Source of the DNA: Anniella stebbinsi
Taxonomy: Eukaryota > Chordata > Lepidosauria > Squamata > Anniellidae
DNA length: 64,000 bases
Assembly (NCBI GenBank): GCA_029215795.1
Contig: JARDYH010000005.1
Coordinates: forward strand, 43,406,001 to 43,470,000
Direction: 5' to 3'
The position numbers and the translations under genes are program-made. The stretch's first letter is position 1; every line of letters begins with the position of its first letter. This document shows, piece by piece, positions 1 through 11,907 of the stretch. The notes under the pieces were generated by a model, which saw only the letters and a list, made by a program, of their open reading frames with translations, did no database searches and had not been told where the DNA came from.

Positions 1-3000
1 TCAGTTTCTTAAACAAGAGAGCATACTCACAGTCACTTAACACAGGTTAGTTATGCCTTAGCAGCTAAAACAGAGTATTTAATAAATTAATGTCCTGCTT
101 TTCCTCTCCCAAAGAAGGAGTCACTCAAAGCAGCTTATAAAATAGTATGAACATTTGCTTCCTAAAGCTCTCTTCGGGTGTTTGTCAAGGATGGCATTAC
201 GGGGACACGTGCTCTGCCCATTCCCAACATCCCTGGGTTGATGGCAAAGGTCTGTAAGGTCAGTGTAAATGCATTTGGCTGAACGCACTTACGCTGCTCC
301 ATGTGACTGGAAACTCAGGGTTATAAGGATTTCAGATTTCATGCATTCAGCTAAATGCAGTGACAGTGCACTTTGAAGACCTTCTCCACCGTCATGGGGA
401 AGTTGGGAGGACGGGGCAGGGTGTAGTGGTGTAGTGGAGCCAGGGCTCACAGGAACCCTGCACCGGCACTTTGTTATTAGCAGGGACCATGACAATATTT
501 TCCACACATCCTCCCAAATTCCCTATTCCCCCGGAGCTTAGCTGCAATCCTTGCAGTAGCTGGGGGGTGGGGGGGAATGAATGTTTCCAACAACAATATA
601 TTGTTCCCTGTTGTAAACAGTGGAGGATCATGGTTCCAATGCCAGAAGGGAAATCTGAACCAGCTAGAACTCTAAAAGAGCTTTCCAAGGTGCTGAACCT
701 ATTTTGAGGGTTGGGGCTCAGCACCTTGGTTCTGACAGAAACTCAGAGCAGATTCACTGCTCCATGACATCATCAGAGCCACCAGCCTCCACTGGTTGCA
801 ATGTGAAGCATTTGGAGGTATCTTGGCCTTGAATAGGCAATTAAGACGCATTCGCTTTACCAAAGACCAGCTCCTAGTGAAAACTGCTAGAACTGGTTTG
901 CTGACGTGGATCGACACAGCTGCCTGCTGTTTTGGACTCTCCTTGGGGGCATGGCTATAGGGACAGTCATGATGAACGCCTGCACTTCAACATTTCCCAT
1001 GGCACCTCCATGGATACAGCAAAGCCTTCTTTGGTGAACACCTGAAGATTTAATACACATATGTGGGCCATAGGGCTTCTATTGATCCTTTCAATAATCC
1101 CACCACACAAGACTCAAGCCAGTCCAGGGCTAAAATATTGTAGATCCTGTGCCCGTTGCAACTGCAGCACGGGAAAAGTGTTTTGGGGAATTTATTTGGT
1201 TTGGTTTTTTTAAGTCAGCATTTTCACTTTGTGCAACGGAAAAATACGATACCGGTGAAGGATTCGAGTTTATTCTAATTTACCCTCTGTCCGTTCTAAC
1301 ATTGTAATAAAATTACTGTGCTGCTGTTATACCACATTCACACACTATTGTAGCAAGCCTTGTTATATTATGCATTGGATCCATAATATAACAAAACATC
1401 ACAGCTTAGCATCCAAATACACGGCCACGACTAATAGTCAGAGGAAGTTTAATGCCCCCCCAATCCAGCTTACTAATGGCTGCCCTTCCCCTGCCACTAC
1501 TTCCACCACCTCAGCAGCAGCTCCCTGTTCTTGGTGAATTGGTCACTCAATTGGTTTTCAGCCACCAAACGCTGCAGATTTTGCACATCACCGTTCAAAC
1601 CATACTGAGATAGAAAATGGGCACTTAGGCTTGGGGCAAAGCCATCTGCCAGAGGAAGGAAGTTGTCAGAGATGGAGGAATACATTGGCCGCCGCACACA
1701 TGGTGCTTACATGCATCAGCCCAGAACTGAAAAACACGTATTACTAAAGGCCTGCAGCCAACAATGTCACAGGCTATTTTGAAACCAGTATAAAACGGAG
1801 CCTCCCTTCTCTCTCCTGGCACTCTTTCCTACCGGCAGCACACACAGCCTCTTTCATATCTCTGTGCCATGTCTGAGGTTTCTTCTCCTACCTCCAAACT
1901 GCCTGCAGCAAACAACTCCTGTCCTTGGATTCTAAAAGAGCTTCTTCCACTTTCCTCTCCTGCCTCAAACTCCCCAGCCTCTCCCACACCTTGTACCAGC
2001 AGCAACTCTCTTGTCCCTAGATCTTAGATGACTTCCATTTCCAAACCAAATCAATCTTTCCGCTGCCCTCACAGCAGCTTTGCTGAGTTTCAGCATTCCA
2101 GCATTCTCCTCACACAACGGCCAACCAGCTGCCTGTGGGAAACTCAGAAGTAGGACATGAGTGAAATGGCACCCTCCTGCTCGTATGCCCCAACAACTGG
2201 GGCATACAGGCATATTGCCTCTGATACTGGTGGTAGCATATAGTCATCAGGACTAGAAGCCATTGATAGATCTTTATCGACATGTCATGACATCACAGCA
2301 GTTCAGCCAACTGCAGTGAGAGGGCAGGACAAAGCTTGCAAAGGTTATGTTTAAATTTAAGAAAAGGCTGTCTGCTTGCCTGCTAATACTTTACACATAG
2401 GACTACCAATGAGAAGGGTGTCCATCACCACAGAGCTCACACTTTCACAAAGCATGCTTGGAGCTAGCCCAAATGTTACTAGAAAGCAGAAATAGGAGGA
2501 TACTTTCACATCCTCTTGCCACTCCTTCAAGGCATTGTGCAAAACAGGAAACTCATACCTGAGAGGAAATGGATGTGATAGATATATTACGATTATGGTA
2601 CAGAGTCTGCTAGACCACACATGAGAGCTGTTGAGGAAATATGCAATGACCCCTTTTTACACACCGCCTAAAGCATGGATGCATGAGCTACTTGCACATT
2701 CTCCTTTGCCATTTCCTGCACAGTATATTAATTGATGGCAGACCCAGCACTAGTCCCAAAACCAAGCTCAAATGAAGCAGCAGGAGCTATGAGACTGCTC
2801 TAAAGGAGCGATTTATAACACACTTATAACTGGCCACACCAAGATGTAGTCAACAGCCAGGATGTCTCCCGCGGTTTCCCCTGGTAATTCCGTGTTTTAA
2901 AATCGCAGAGAGAATTCAGCATCTAATTTATGATAGATTTATTCCTCCACTAGACAGTGCTGTTTCATTGAAAAGAATAGGCTGCAATAGCATTCCCTTT

Positions 3001-3099
3001 TCAATTCAAAATCAGGTGATCACTGTTGGTTGCTGCCATTGTGAATGCGAAAAGATCCGAGACCTGGTTAGGAATAGTTACAGGTCATGCTAAGTCATG
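1..3099. other. Intergenic sequence
   Basis: No gene found. A coding-like frame at 1497-1697 is listed separately. At 2183-2207 there is a perfect small hairpin: 10-bp arms beginning GTATGCCC around a 5-base loop. The rest shows no repeat I recognise. Confidence 0.6.
1497..1697 (-). pseudogene. Coding-like fragment, unidentified
   Basis: A minus-strand frame without stops for about 66 codons ends at TAG (1497-1499). Its composition resembles a soluble helical protein, with segments SLSAHFLSQYGLNGD and LVAENQLSDQFTKNRELL, unlike the Pro/Ser/Cys-rich chance frames elsewhere. There is no in-frame ATG at its left limit and a stop lies a few codons upstream (the TAA before GCACCATG), so it could be an exon or a piece of a retrocopy. 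I do not recognise the protein. A chance frame is still quite possible. Confidence 0.2.
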
Positions 3100-3172
3100 G
3101 TTCACACAACACTCTAAGCCATAATGTTTAGCTCAAAATGTTAATCACTATGGCTTAGTGTGTCATCTGAAC
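3100..3172. mobile_element. Short palindromic DNA element (GTTCACAC type)
   Basis: The left arm GTTCACACAACACTCTAAGC pairs with the right arm, whose reverse complement begins GTTCAGATGACACACTAAGC. Total 73 bp. Related GTTCACAC/ATGACA elements occur at 21470-21540 and 60480-60720. Confidence 0.6.
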
Positions 3173-4293
3173 AGGGGTCCTGTATTGTAAAGCTTGGTTT
3201 CTAAGGGCTCAGTGAATTTATACTCCAAAACTGGATGTATTTCAGGTCATTCTGAAACATGGCCTAGCCATATAAGATGAATAGTGTGTTCTCTTTAATG
3301 GGGTAATAAACTTGTAGGATAAGTAGAGTCTCTTCTTCTGCCATGCTATGCAGCAGGGATGGGGAGCTGTTGCCACCCCCCCCCAAGTCTCCAAATCTGC
3401 TTCAAGAGGTTCTTCCTTCCCCCTTTTTCTCCCCCCTCATCTGCTTGCCATCACCTTTGGTTCTGACATTTATCGGACACTGCCGGAATGTGATTGTTTG
3501 CATTTTTCTGCAAGCACTCCACATTTCCAGAGTGCTTTAATTATCTCCGGGAGTCTTTGCTGGCCTGAATTTCTTTTTGGAGGTCCTTTGGAAGGTTCTT
3601 CAGGCCTCCTTGTTATGCTGTGTTACTCAACATTCATTTGATTGATTATACTCAGTAGATATTAGGACCACTCAAAGAGATTTCTAAGTTAATCGCCAAA
3701 GTTATGTTTTATTTCTTTATTAATCTGTAAGTTGTCTTTTGGCTCTCCATACCCTTTTCTTCAGTCATGGAACTCCTATATGTGTGTGTTTGGGGGGGGG
3801 GGGCAGCTGGGATTACTGAAAGTGCAACTTTGAGATAGATTTTTTTTTGTCTTAGAATTTGAGGTGGTATCTGAATTTATTGTTGGCTCAGTTTGTGAGA
3901 TTCTAGCTGAAAAGGCAAAAAAAAAAATTGTTTAATCTATCCCATCTGTTTTTCAGATTCTCAGGCATCTTTGGTTCTGTCATGATGGAATCGGATTGCT
4001 TTTTAACCAGGATTTCATTCTACTTGCACTAATTTGAATTACCGCAAATGTGCATTTGAGTAAATGCACTAATATATGTTCACTTTTGCGTATTAAGTGA
4101 TTTTGCACAAGTCTGCACTATTCACTAATTCACACCAATACAAATCCCCACCCCCAAAAGTGAAAATCCAAGCCCCAAGTCCCCGGAATCCACGTGATTC
4201 AGAAAAGCTGGTCTGCTGTGGAATCCCCAGGATGGATTTATAGAAATCTGAACTCATTTGAATCTGTTGTCGGTTTCTGCAACAGCCCTTAGC
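3173..4293. other. Low-complexity intergenic sequence with old element fragment
   Basis: Contains C- and G-tracts (near 3378 and 3791) and no gene. From about 3950 to 4293 it resembles the right half of the GGGATGT element at 19007-19397 (shared GGAATCC, CAGAAATC, ACTCATTTGA). The hAT-like element at 4294 is inserted at its right end. Confidence 0.5.
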
Positions 4294-4520
4294 TAGGGTG
4301 ACCAGATTTTGGAACCCAAAATCCCGGTCCCCCCCCCGCCACCCAAAACAACCCCCCCCACCAAACCACCGCCCCAAAACAAACCCCCCAAGCCACCCCA
4401 CCCACCCAAAATAACCCCCCCACCAAGCCACCCCCACCCCCAAAAAACATCAGCCCGGACCTACCGTACCGGGTTCTCTTCTGCTGCCGCCGCTGCCGCC
4501 ACCGCTGCCACCGCCGCCGG

Positions 4521-4649
4521 GTCCCCCGCCGGCTCGTAAGGCCAGCAGCCGCGTGGAAGAGGCAGGGGAGGGCCGGATCCGGAAGTGACGTAATCAGCCC
4601 TCCCCCGCCTCTTCCACATGGCTGCTGGTCTTACGAGCCGGCGGGGGAC
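4521..4649. repeat. Palindrome 1 with ETS-CRE composite
   Basis: A 129-bp imperfect inverted repeat with arms beginning GTCCCCCGCCGGCTCGTAAG. Near its centre, CCGGAAGTGACGTAA (4579-4593) joins an ETS core (CCGGAAGT) to a CREB/ATF half (TGACGTAA), a combination known from TATA-less promoters. Confidence 0.7.
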
Positions 4650-4772
4650 CTGGCGGCGGCGGCGGCGCAGTGGCGGACCTGGCGGCGGCGGCGGCGGTGG
4701 AGGACCCGGCGGCGGTGCGGCGGCAGCGCCAGACCCAGCGGCGCGGCGGCAGACCCAGCGGCGGCGGCGGCT

Positions 4773-4880
4773 CTACTGAGAAACAGGCTTCGCGGCCTGT
4801 CTCTCAGTATCGCGCCAGGTGATGACGTCATCACCCGGCGCGCTACTGAGGGACAGGCCGCGAAGCCTGTTTCTCAGTAG
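4773..4880. repeat. Palindrome 2 centred on a CRE
   Basis: A 108-bp near-perfect palindrome with arms beginning CTACTGAGAAACAGGC. Its exact centre is GGTGATGACGTCATCACC, which holds the full cAMP response element TGACGTCA (4823-4830). Confidence 0.85.
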
Positions 4881-4912
4881 ATTCGAGCACCGGGGGGAAG
4901 CGGACGCCCCTG

Positions 4913-4951
4913 CGGGTAAGGAGCGTGAGGCGCGAGGGAGGGCACTTACCT
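4913..4951. promoter_or_regulatory. Opposed splice donors inside the hAT-like element
   Basis: Plus strand GCGG|GTAAGG has its donor at 4916. Minus strand CAG|GTAAGTG has its donor at 4949-4944. Both fit the U1 consensus well and lie just past the CRE palindrome. Function is unproven. Confidence 0.4.
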
Positions 4952-5131
4952 GCTGGGTCGGCCGCTTCCCAGGGTCCTTCGCCGCCGCCGGGTCTACCGC
5001 CGCTCCTTGCTTGCTGCCACCGCCGCGTGACCCCCCGCCACCCCGGTTTGCCCCCCCGCCCCCCGGTTGGGCCGGTTCGCCCCTGGATTCCTGGTTAGGA
5101 CCGGGAAATCCCGAGCCATCTGGTCAGCCTA

Positions 5132-6276
5132 CCTTAGCGAAAGGCCCTTCGGTTCTCCCCACCCCCCTTTGCTCTCTTGCTGAGTCTGCCACTCACAAGT
5201 GCTGCTGCTGCTTCATTTATTTATATTGATGCTATTTTTTTTAACAAAAAAAGGAACAAAAGAAAGAAAAATATGTATTAGAACTACATACATTAACTAT
5301 CTTCATGACAGTCAATGCGTAAATAGAGCTCCATCTTTGGATCATGTACTGTCCTCCCTAAGGAAAGGTTGAGCATAGCTCCCCCACCCCACTTAGCTGG
5401 GTTCCAGCATATGTGGAGATGGGTTTTTCTTTGTCCACTTTGTACAAGCCAGTTGATATAGCGCAACATTTGTTGAGTTATTCATTCTAGTCCAAAAGGG
5501 CATTTCTCAAAGAAGCTATGTTCACTTTCAGGGGCTGCCGATATCCATGTGATTTTTTGCATGAACGAGATCTCACACACAGCATTCAGCCCACAGACTC
5601 CTTCCTCTGTATCCGCTGCATTGGCTGTGTAAATTCCAACAAGTCTCTCTCAGTTCCCAGGTCAGACTCTTCTTTTCCACGTGGCATAACTATCAGATGT
5701 TGCTTAAACCTCTCCTATCACTGGCAAGTGATTTCAGCTCCCATCCCTTTTTGTTCAACCCTGGTGTACTTCCAAACAGAGGGGTTCCTAGTGCTGCCCA
5801 TCCAAAGGGATGGTGCAGCCATTCCATCTTCTCTTCTGTAATGGAGTTTCTGCGGTAAGAAGAAGAAAAAGACGGAAGAAACTGTGGGAAAACATGAGAG
5901 GGTTACAAATGGAAAATATCGTCATCTGGACCACCCCACAACGTTCTGCGAATGAGGCAGTGAAAGCCTCGTCTCAAAGCACCCTGAGTGGCACTAGAGG
6001 GCCTGATTTTCATATTTAATATCAAGCATCACTAGGTGGCAGCAGAGACCATCATCTGCAGACGGGAAAGTATGTGTGCTCCCTGCATTCCATCAGTCAA
6101 AAAGAAAAGAAAAAAGCAAAACATCTCTATAGTAGTTATTATCATGCCTGTACAGGTTGGCAAGATAGAACATGGTGGAAAGGGCAATCAAGAAGGGAAA
6201 GGGGGTTATATATTATTCTGGTCCCCTCCTCCTCTTTCCTCCTCTTCCATGAAGTCTTAACTCCATTTAAAACAGA
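5132..6276. other. Intergenic sequence with one copy of an unnamed repeat
   Basis: No gene found. The right part (about 5850-6010) is one copy of a repeat seen again at 44450-44620. The remainder is unassigned. Confidence 0.5.
5850..6010 (+). repeat. Unnamed dispersed repeat, copy 1
   Basis: Shares with 44450-44620 the ordered blocks GGTAAGAA, GAAGA.GC.GTGGGAAA, GGTTACAAATGGAA, ATCTGGA, CCACC, TTCTG.GAATGAGGCA, CTCGTCT and AAGCACCC. It has no clear terminal inverted repeats. Type unknown. Confidence 0.55.
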
Positions 6277-6410
6277 ATTTATTTATTTATTTATTTATTT
6301 GTTTGTTTGTTTATTGCATTTCTATACTGCCTCATTGCCGAAGCTCTCTGCATACGAACAAAAATAATCCAGCCACCAAAAAAGTCATGCCAAGTCCAAC
6401 AAGGATTTTT
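6277..6410 (-). mobile_element. LINE 3' tail, minus orientation
   Basis: TTTA/TTTG repeats followed by TTGCATTTCTATACTGCC. On the minus strand this reads GGCAGTATAGAAATGCAATAAA then tandem AATAA, the usual 3' end of squamate L2/CR1-type LINEs. Confidence 0.65.
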
Positions 6411-6627
6411 TTTAAAAAAACTATTTTGAGAGCACACATACGCATGCATTCCCACAAAACAGTCACAGCATCTCGCTCACCGCTTCCCCCACTTTCCTTC
6501 TCAGAGGAGGCTTCAAGAATTCCTTCCTTCTACATATAGCATTCCTGGGAATCCCCTCCCCATCATCCACCATTCAGTTCCACATATATTTTGTCCATGC
6601 AGCCATGCGTTATCAGTCACGCCCACT

Positions 6628-6800
6628 TATTTATTTATTATACAAAATTCTATACCACTTTCCACAACGGTGTTAAAGTGGTGAACACACACAGAATATC
6701 ATTGTGACTAAAACGTAACAATAAAACTATACAATAATAAATAACGAGTCATTAGTAATAAAACGATGCACTCTGCTTTGTAATGCAGACCATCACTGCT
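6628..6800 (-). mobile_element. LINE 3'-end fragment
   Basis: TTATTTATTTATTATACAAA followed by TTCTATACCACTTTCC and AT-rich sequence with ATAAAAC runs, as in other degraded LINE 3' regions in the window. Family uncertain. Confidence 0.45.
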
Positions 6801-7190
6801 GGGTCGCACCTCAAGGAAAGTCTGTGTGAAGAGATGGGCTTTGGGACCATGTCTAATCATCAAAGCTGTGGGCATCTGTCTGATAACAATTGGTCACGTG
6901 TTCCAGGGGGTGGGTGCTGTGACTCTAAATGCTCTGCTGAAAGTTCTCCTGAAGACCATGTCATGTAACACACACCATCTCTTTATAGAAACCACGTGAC
7001 CAGGATCTTTTGACACTCAGCTGAGGGTGGAGATGCCTTGGTTTGTTTTTCTGGAACTCCATGAGGCAGGGATGAATGGAACTGGCGCTATTTAAGAATA
7101 GTGACAGGTTCAAATCCCCCTTTACTAAATGGCCATCAGCAAGGTACTATTCCTTAACTTTAGCTCCCTTAGCTTATATTATGGGAATAA

Positions 7191-7851
7191 TAGGGTGACC
7201 ATATGGAAAGGAGGACAGGGCTTCTGTATCTTTGAGCTCCATCAGGGGGGGGGGATCGCACTTCCATACCAATGCTCCTCCGCCCTCGCTTTTGTTGCTC
7301 AGAACTTCCTCTTTCTCAGAGACAGGAAAGAGGAAGTAAACAACATGCCCATTCAGTGGGCCGTTTTCAGTGCGCCGCTTCTCCTGTACACAGGAGATAG
7401 CAGCAAGTTCTGTCTCTAAAAATAATTCGGACTTACTGGGGTCTTTCTTTTATTGTGGAAGGCTTGAAGGGGCAGGAGATGCACGGGAGGCAAACGACGT
7501 TGTGAATAGAACCCCTGAAAATCCGTGAGCACCCAGGAACGAACGTGCAATAAAACGCTTGTCTGATGATGCTCTAACAGTTGTACAGAAAAGGGAACTT
7601 CAGCAGGTGTCATTTGTATGCATGCAGCACATGGTGAAATTCCCTCTTCATTACAACAGTTAAAGTTGCAGGAGCCCTGCTCTCTTTTGTATCTGATCAA
7701 GAGGGCAGGGCTCCTGCAGCTTTAACTGTTGTGATGAAGAGGGCATTTCATCAGGTGCTGCATGCATACAAATGACACCTCCTGAAATTCCCTTTTCTAC
7801 ACAACTGTTAAGATACAGGAGCCCTGTCCTCCTTTCCATGTGGTCACCCTA
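7191..7851. mobile_element. Composite GGGTGACCATATGG palindromic element
   Basis: Ends TAGGGTGACCATATGGAAAG and, inverted, TAGGGTGACCACATGGAAAG. The right part (about 7575-7830) is a long hairpin in which an AACAGTTGTACAGAAAAGGG block recurs inverted. The left part contains about 300 bp absent from the short copies (18107-18256, 36836-36980). No transposase frame. The 10-mers directly outside are also inverted (AGCTTATATT at 7171, AATATAAGCT at 7851). Confidence 0.65.
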
Positions 7852-8653
7852 AATATAAGCTGAGTGAAAGTATTATTCATTATTATTTGTTCATGGACAG
7901 GAGGCCCTATTGGGATTTGAAGAAGAGAGTATTCAACCTATTGAGAGAATCACCACACACAAAAGAAAAAGGGGGGAAGTCTTTGATTCAAAGGACACCT
8001 TTCACTGATGAAAACAAGTAGTAATCAGGAGTAACCTGATTCACTAGTGCTTAGGAGCCTGAATAGCTCTTGACAAGAAGGTTCCCTGGGAGACAGGGTT
8101 GCTGGGAGAAATACAGAGAGTTTGAAAAGTCCATAGAAGAAATGATTCCAGGGTGCAAGATTAAGACTAGTTAGGAAAAGCATCAGCTGGAGACCAGGGC
8201 ATTGGTCTCACAAACATAGCACTTTCCACAGCACTATTATTGCTACTAGCACACTAAGCTGTTTCTTCTCACAGCCCAGCTGTACTCAGCACAAACTGAG
8301 CTGCCTTAAGGTAAGTTTGTTAAGGCACGTGAGCACCATCCATTTCCGTGACTTCTGCAACTGGTAAGAAGAGCGTTGTTACTGGGAAGCAGATACACGA
8401 TATTTCTCTGCAACACCCACCCCGAGCAAACCACTCTGTTCTGCAGTATCTGCAACAACAACAGCAAAATTGCCCTCTCACCCTTGCGTTTCTCATGAAG
8501 TCAGCTTCAAGGTCTTGGCTAGATTAGTGCAACCTTTTGTATGCTGCATATTTCATCCTACTATCTAAGACTGCAGTCCTTCGCACCTGGCCCTATGCCC
8601 CATGGAATACGGTGGGGGCTTACTTCCAAATAGATAAGGGTAGATTCAACGTG
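7852..8653. other. Intergenic sequence
   Basis: Mostly unassigned. About 8575-8640 resembles a remnant of the GCAATCC...CTTACTTC...AAGTAAG family. Confidence 0.45.
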
Positions 8654-8862
8654 CAGGGCTGGCCAAAGACATTTTACTACCTGAGGCAAGTAGACCCACT
8701 GAAATCAATGGGACTTAACGTTAGTCATCCTATTGATTTCAATGGGTCTACTCTAAATCCAGATCCAAGCCTTTTCCATGACATCCCGAATCTGGTGCCT
8801 GAGGTGGCCATCTCATTCTGCCTAATGGTGGAACCCACTCTGTCGGCTTGTGTCTCATGGGC
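8654..8862 (+). mobile_element. CAGGGCTGGCC hAT-type remnant with nested insertion
   Basis: Starts CAGGGCTGGCCAAAGACATT and continues with CCTGAGGCA, a signature shared with 12601-12830, 16847-17141 and 63706-63895. It is interrupted at 8689-8752 by a palindromic AGTAGACCCA element. The right end is not clear. Confidence 0.5.
8689..8752. mobile_element. AGTAGACCCA palindromic element
   Basis: AGTAGACCCACTGAAATCAA on the left and its inverted partner TTGATTTCAATGGGTCTACT on the right, around a short centre. A frequent squamate snap-back element. Confidence 0.7.
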
Positions 8863-11544
8863 TCTTGTTTAAGGAATCCAGGCTCTTCCATTGACTAAAA
8901 ACAGCATTAAAAACAAACAAAACACAAACACATTTTCCTACCGGCTCCGGGGGCACTGACAGGGAAGTTCCAGTAGAGGTCTCTACAGTACTGCCTGTGC
9001 CGGCGGAGCCCACTTGGCTTCTCCTCACTTGTTAGCACAATTCAATTTCATTACCTATTTTTGCAAGAGAACTGGGCTCAGCATCACTCTGGATAGAACC
9101 TTCCCTCGTTTGCCAAGATGCAGTAGCTCTCACCCCCGCTGTAAAAGTATAGCTTCAACATTTTTTTTTTAATCAATTGCCAATCTTGCCTTTGGCTGTT
9201 TTTAAGAGCACGCTGCTGGAACTGATCCAAATTACTCAGTAAACCAGAAGAAGCCTTTCCTCATGGCTGTGTCACTGACAGCAGAGCAAAATGTAAAGAT
9301 TCAAGAGATTTTTTTTTTAAAAAAAAAAGTTTCTCTTTTATCCTCCAGAAGAATGGCAGCAATATTGACAAGGATGGTTTAAACTTAGCTAGGTTTTTGA
9401 ACTTGCACTTAGAAACCTGTCCTTTTATCCTTGGAAAAGACCTCTCCTTCTGGTCAGGAAGCGACAGGTGTGGACAGCAGATTCCAACCAATATGTTCAC
9501 GTGTGGGCCTCTATATTTTGTGAATGCATGACAATACTGGTTGGAATTTGCTAGCCACAGGCGTCACTTTCTGACCAGCAGAGTAAAAATGCAACCACGT
9601 CTTGGGATAGGCCACGCACAAGAAAGCCGAACACAGCCTACCAACCATGTATGGTGGCTCACCAGGGACATGATAAATCTGCTTTTGCAATCTACTCAAG
9701 ACAGCAAAGAAAAACAGTGGGGGAGAACCGTTCGTCAAGCTATTGGTAGGCTACAATACATGGTAGATAGGGACAGATGACAGAGCACAGGTCTGGGAGC
9801 ATCCCCAAACGGCCCCCGACAGGTGGCGCTGTGTGTGTTGTGGCAGCAGAAGCAGCTGTGGCAGCACCTCCTGCCCTTCTGCTGTTAAAGGAAAGGACTA
9901 CATTTGTTCCAGCCATTCAGGAGAGAAACAGAATCCAAACCAAAAATGAACTGCAAAAGGGTCATGGGGGGGGGGGGGTGCACACAGAAGAGGAAGAACT
10001 ATGTACCTCACCCTGAGGTCTTCGGAAGAAAAGCAGGAAAATGTGGAGTAAAATTAATAGATTCAAAAACAAAACTAATCGTGATCACATATCACATCCT
10101 TGTGTTAAATGATCAGAAGAAAAGCCAATACCAAATGAGGCCTAGACTATGCACAAGCCTTTGATCACCGATGTGAGACACACAATGACACTGGATCTGA
10201 CCGTATGTCACAGACAGGATATTTCACCTGTACTGATAAGTGTTAGAAACGTATGGAGTAATTAATACTAGTGGATTCCCTCCCCTTAACACTTCAAGAA
10301 CTAGGATTCTCTACCTAGGGTTCTCCCACATTTGGTTACTACTTGGCCTGCAGTGCCAAAGGTTGATAGTCAGTCTGGTCTTGCACTGTCAGTACCCCAA
10401 GCATGTCACCACTTGCTGCTGAGAAGGACTATGTGAGCCTTGGAGAGTCAAGGTCTGGGACTGGATCAATAAGGTAGCTTATAGGAAAAGGTAAATCATT
10501 CTTGTCATTTCATCTTAGCTTCCCTCCTCCTCAGACAAAGGCAAGGAACTCCAGCAACACCTCTCCACCACTCATTTGTTAGGGGATTTCCATGCTGGGA
10601 GTGAAGAGCAGTGTTGGGCAAGAGCTGGACATGGACTGCATGCTGACTTTCTTTTTCCCTCTCTCTTCCCCTTGGCACAAGCCACCATCCAGTTGATGAG
10701 TGGAAAGGGAGGTTCAGGAGAAAGGTGTGGAGGGAGAATTTCAGGAGGGGAAAATAATTACACACGTAGATCCAAACCTTACCCAACCATCTCATCTTTT
10801 TCTAACTTGAGAAGAGAGGAAGCCAACACACAAGCACTGGGATCTTGAAAAAGAGAGACAAGCATTTCCGCAGGTGCAAAGTGAGATCAGTGGGGCACTG
10901 GGGTGATGAATGTTTGACTGACAGCCGGAGTGCCCTCAAAAGGGCTTGGTGCATTGCTTCTCCATGGCTAATATAGAGGCTGGTGGTGAGGAAGAGAGAG
11001 ATTGCTATGTAGGAGGGAAGACAGGCAAGTGAGTGCCATCAAAGAGGCAGGTGGAGAGATCCCTAGATTTTTGTGGCAGCTTGATACTAACCTCCCACAT
11101 CCAGCTTCCTCCTTTGCCTAGAATGGCCCCAATTCCACTTTGTGTGGTTTTATTTTCTCCTCCCACCATCATTGCTCCTCTGGGAATCAACCATACCAAT
11201 AATAGCCAAAATACGCAGAACAGAATATGGATCTGCAATGTATGCATCCCACAATAAGCTGTGGGACACTCATACACCCAAAAGTCCAGGACAGGGTCTT
11301 CTATGAGATGGCATTGACTTGTGTCCAACCCAAACCTTTGTTGGGTGTAAGGGTGTTTTCTCAGCCAATAATATGTAGAACAGAGTAAGGAACTGAGGAA
11401 GGGGTGCTCCCCAACTTTGCTTACTGTGGGGTGTTCACCCCCAGTTATTTAATCAATAGTACATATTTTGGCAATTGGCACATGTACACAGCCATGACAG
11501 TGTCTTACACCCAAAGAAAGTATTGAGTTAGATGTGATTCAATG
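8863..11544. other. Intergenic sequence
   Basis: No gene found. Notable only for T/A tracts near 9160 and 9310 and a run of 13 G at about 9966. Open frames here are short and lack protein-like composition. Confidence 0.5.
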
Positions 11545-11578
11545 CTTCTATATTGAATGCTTCTATTCAATATAGAAG
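11545..11578. repeat. Perfect 14-bp hairpin
   Basis: CTTCTATATTGAAT and its exact reverse complement ATTCAATATAGAAG enclose the 6-base loop GCTTCT. Function unknown. Confidence 0.8.
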
Positions 11579-11873
11579 ACAGTGGCCGAGTACAGACGAC
11601 ACTCTGCAGCTTGTCATAGGTTAACCTTTGCATAACACACACTCGCTGGGTTCACATGACACAACAACCTCTGAGTGGGACTGCATATTCAAACTGGTAT
11701 AATCATAGCCCCACTCTCTTAGGGGTGTGGGTGGCCCAAAGCTTGTATCCTATTATTTTATTGTATTCTACATATTTGGGTTATAATTGGTGTGAACATT
11801 CAAAGCAAGTGTTACGCCAGACACAAGTCAATACCATCTCATAGGAGATACTCTTCTCCAACTGCAAATTCTG

Positions 11874-11875
<2 letters not shown>

Positions 11876-11905
<30 letters not shown>
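11876..11905 (+). repeat. (TC)n microsatellite
   Basis: Fifteen uninterrupted TC units. Confidence 0.97.

Positions 11906-11907
<2 letters not shown>

Larger units (their letters stand above)
4294..5131. mobile_element. GC-rich hAT-like non-autonomous element, 838 bp
   Basis: The ends are inverted: TAGGGTGACCAGAT on the left and, on the minus strand, TAGGCTGACCAGAT on the right, with a second matched block ATCCCGGTCC / TTCCCGGTCC further in. CCTTAGC flanks both sides (4287-4293 and 5132-5138), a 7-bp or imperfect 8-bp target duplication as expected for hAT. No transposase frame is present. The interior is very CpG-rich, with GCC-type triplet runs and two large palindromes listed separately. 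Confidence 0.75.
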
